Source: an uncultured Muribaculum sp. (GTDB taxonomy: Bacteria; Bacteroidota; Bacteroidia; Bacteroidales; Muribaculaceae). From it: 8,596 bases of DNA. The notes beneath the pieces are model-generated. The model saw only the letters and a program-made list of their open reading frames with translations, ran no database searches and had not been told where the DNA came from. The stretch spans positions 1-8,596 of the forward strand of contig CANPDS010000097.1 of the NCBI GenBank assembly GCA_947573015.1. Direction: 5' to 3'. Numbering within the stretch: the stretch's first letter is position 1; each line of letters starts with the position of its first letter. Positions 7,243-8,596 of the stretch are shown one piece after another. Both the position numbers and the translations under genes were made by a program.

Positions 7243-7344
7243 ACTGGCTGATTAGCGCGAATCATGGAATATATGCTCACTGACATGCAGTCCCGGAAAT
7301 ATATGGACTGGATTGAGACTGGTGGATTGGTCTGCACCAACCGA

Positions 7345-7378
7345 TTATCCCGACTCTATTAAAATAAAGCCGGGATAA
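7345..7378 (-). terminator. Strong hairpin after the lipoprotein/membrane-protein pair
   Basis: Arms TTATCCCG (7345-7352) and CGGGATAA (7371-7378) are perfect complements. The inner bases also pair when read on the minus strand, giving a stem of about 15 bp with two G-U pairs and a 4-base loop. On the + strand those two positions become A-C mismatches, which favours function in minus-strand RNA. It starts 19 bases after the stop of the 147-residue gene. No U-run follows, so it may act as a 3'-end stabiliser or Rho-assisted end rather than a classical terminator. Confidence 0.5.
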
Positions 7379-7397
7379 AAGACTGCAAGCTAAAAGC

Positions 7398-7841
7398 CTA
7401 TTTAGATTTTTTTTTAATCAGATATAACCATAGTGCAATTAATTCGATGACTATAATGAATATTATGTCGCCGATTGAGTTGGGCAGATCTCTATCAAAT
7501 GAGAAATATGCAAGTGGGAATAGTGCAACTACAGGAAAAAATTGTCCGGCAATATGTGATTTGAAATTTTCTCGTGCAAATTTGGTAGCCATATCGATGG
7601 GTAATTCCTTATGAGTAGCTGTGAAATTTGAGACATATTGGAGGTATTGTTTACGGAATACAATTCCAATAACTATTCCTAATATTACCCAAAAAATAAA
7701 TATTGGATAAAATTCTACAACTTCATCGGAAATAGTATTCTTATTTAAAATGAGACATTTTATCAATACGACAGCGAATGAACATATCGCCATGCAGCAG
7801 GCTCCTATAATTCCGTATTTTATATAGCTATTGTATGACAT
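7398..7841 (-). CDS. Four-helix membrane protein with HKELP motif, partner of the lipoprotein
   Basis: 147 residues; family not recognised. Predicted helices lie at about 9-33, 45-63, 97-113 and 122-142, with a lysine-rich tail (KKKSK). The loop between helices 2 and 3 carries KQYLQYVSNF and HKELPIDMATKF (residues 77-88). Helix 4 starts with NSIGD and contains E133. These are the same landmarks as in the 152-residue protein at 5622-6080, and residues 62-146 align to it without gaps. Its codons are distinctly more AT-rich than that paralog's, so this is not a recent local duplication. The ATG at 7841 follows the lipoprotein stop by 8 bases, so the two genes are surely co-transcribed and probably functionally paired. 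Possible roles are membrane anchor, transporter accessory, sensor or immunity protein; nothing in the sequence decides between them. Confidence 0.85.
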   Translation of the reverse strand: MSYNSYIKYGIIGACCMAICSFAVVLIKCLILNKNTISDEVVEFYPIFIFWVILGIVIGIVFRKQYLQYVSNFTATHKELPIDMATKFARENFKSHIAGQFFPVVALFPLAYFSFDRDLPNSIGDIIFIIVIELIALWLYLIKKKSK

Positions 7842-7849
7842 TTTAATTC

Positions 7850-8596
7850 TCAGGAGTTAAGGTATGCGCAGAATGAACCAACTGCACCACAGCATATGCC
7901 AATTCCGAAGTTACAACCACTTCCTAAAGTACCCCACCACATATAATATGCATCAGCAAATACTATATGGGCATAAGGAACATTCGGATCATCTAATTTA
8001 AAAATATCATAATCCTCTGCCGAAAGGTTTTCTCGGAGAAATTCTCTCCAATCTTCATTATTTTCTTCCCAATATATTTCTGAAGCTTGTAGTGTTGCCA
8101 AAAAGTTCATAACAGCTTCTTTGTGGTCATCAGGTAATTCGCTGTTGGCTGCTTCAACAAGAAGATTTTCTATCATTTGTGGCTGCTCACGTTCAATGCA
8201 GTATATGCCTTTATCGACTAATATACGCTCCTTTTCAATCATTTCTTGACGCATTGCAGGAATTTCTTTATTCGTTAGATCCAAGATAGTTTGGCGATTA
8301 TCTTGAAGAACATTTTCACTTCTTGATGAATTTCCACAGCTTTTATTGGCAAGATAGTTTAATCCACTCTGCCGTATATCGGCTATGGATAGCTTTTGAG
8401 ATGATCGGGATTGAGAAGATTTTAGATTATCTAATGTTTCGGAGAGTAGTTGATTGTGTAGTTGTCCGGCGGCCTTAGCTTTTTCAATTAGAACTTGTGT
8501 TTCTGAAGAAGGTGTTGGAGTTGATTCTTCATTGCTGCAACTGATTGTTGCGAAGATAGAAAGAATTGAAATAAACGCGATTGTAGCGCATGTAAT
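7850..8596 (-). CDS. Lipoprotein with helical body and Gly/Cys-rich hydrophobic C-terminus (5' end missing)
   Basis: The frame stays open from the TGA at 7850-7852 to the right edge, giving 248 visible residues; the start lies just outside. A start at the TTG at 8284 would drop 104 residues including the export signal. Residues 1-20 are the end of a lipoprotein signal peptide: a hydrophobic stretch, then ATISC-SN with Cys20 the likely lipidated residue. A Ser/Thr/Pro-rich linker follows (about 22-35), then a polar, probably helical body (about 35-195) with many charged residues. The last 35 residues change character: a WW pair, then GSGCNFGIGICCGAVG with Cys228, 235, 236 and 243, resembling a glycine-zipper or membrane-inserting tail. 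No family is recognised. Coupling to the HKELP membrane protein suggests an envelope complex. An antibacterial-toxin reading of the tail is possible but unproven. Confidence 0.8.
   Translation of the reverse strand: MTCATIAFISILSIFATISCSNEESTPTPSSETQVLIEKAKAAGQLHNQLLSETLDNLKSSQSRSSQKLSIADIRQSGLNYLANKSCGNSSRSENVLQDNRQTILDLTNKEIPAMRQEMIEKERILVDKGIYCIEREQPQMIENLLVEAANSELPDDHKEAVMNFLATLQASEIYWEENNEDWREFLRENLSAEDYDIFKLDDPNVPYAHIVFADAYYMWWGTLGSGCNFGIGICCGAVGSFCAYLNS

Noticed and set aside
7327..7340. Small palindrome TTGGT-ctgc-ACCAA next to the 7345-7378 hairpin, considered as part of a terminator or an operator.
   Set aside because: Only five base pairs and no following T-run; such short palindromes are expected by chance in a gap of this size.
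7264..7362. A 32-codon + strand frame (MEYMLTDMQSRKYMDW...) in the gap between the 136- and 147-residue genes; it could be a small peptide or remnant of a lost gene.
   Set aside because: It is short, has no promoter or ribosome-binding site that I can see, overlaps the hairpin at 7345-7378, and matches nothing I recognise. It could be a degraded gene start, but this is not enough to annotate.

Overview
The window looks like a piece of a Bacteroidota chromosome, most likely a gut Bacteroidales. I lean towards a Muribaculaceae-like organism, but the family is a guess. Four things support this: large secreted multi-domain glycoside hydrolases, a signal peptide ending AVAQ, TAnnTTTG-type -7 promoter boxes, and weak or absent Shine-Dalgarno sequences. 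No rRNA, tRNA, CRISPR array, transposase or integrase is visible.

Left part (1-5621), carbohydrate degradation. A GH43-like gene with a discoidin (F5/8 type C) and a fibronectin-III-like domain enters from the left edge on the + strand and ends at 1395. Facing it tail to tail is a 1355-residue exported enzyme (1392-5459, minus strand). It joins an apparently complete GH31 alpha-glycosidase to an apparently complete GH63-type (alpha/alpha)6 glycosidase. The two genes share the palindrome TTAA as their stop codons. Together they probably belong to a polysaccharide-degrading locus that continues leftwards. The substrate cannot be read from the sequence.

Middle part (5622-7174), small membrane proteins. 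Four minus-strand genes encode hydrophobic proteins of 136, 59, 114 and 152 residues with no recognised function. The 59-residue gene overlaps the next gene by 14 bases. A GC-rich palindromic element that can fold in two alternative ways lies at 6136-6181, between the 114- and 152-residue genes.

Right part (7345-8596), an AT-rich two-gene unit on the minus strand. A lipoprotein gene enters from the right edge. Its frame is open to the last base and shows a lipobox near the edge, and the protein has an unusual Gly/Cys-rich hydrophobic C-terminus. Eight bases after its stop comes a 147-residue four-helix membrane protein, then a strong hairpin whose G-U pairing favours minus-strand RNA. The 147-residue protein is a clear paralog of the 152-residue protein at 5622-6080; both carry an HKELP motif between helices 2 and 3.

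The best candidate for something undescribed is the small-membrane-protein region, above all the lipoprotein with its HKELP membrane protein. It could be an envelope-stress, antagonism/immunity or membrane-complex module, but that is inference. The sequence directly shows paralogy, operon-like spacing, lipidation of one partner and membrane location of the others.
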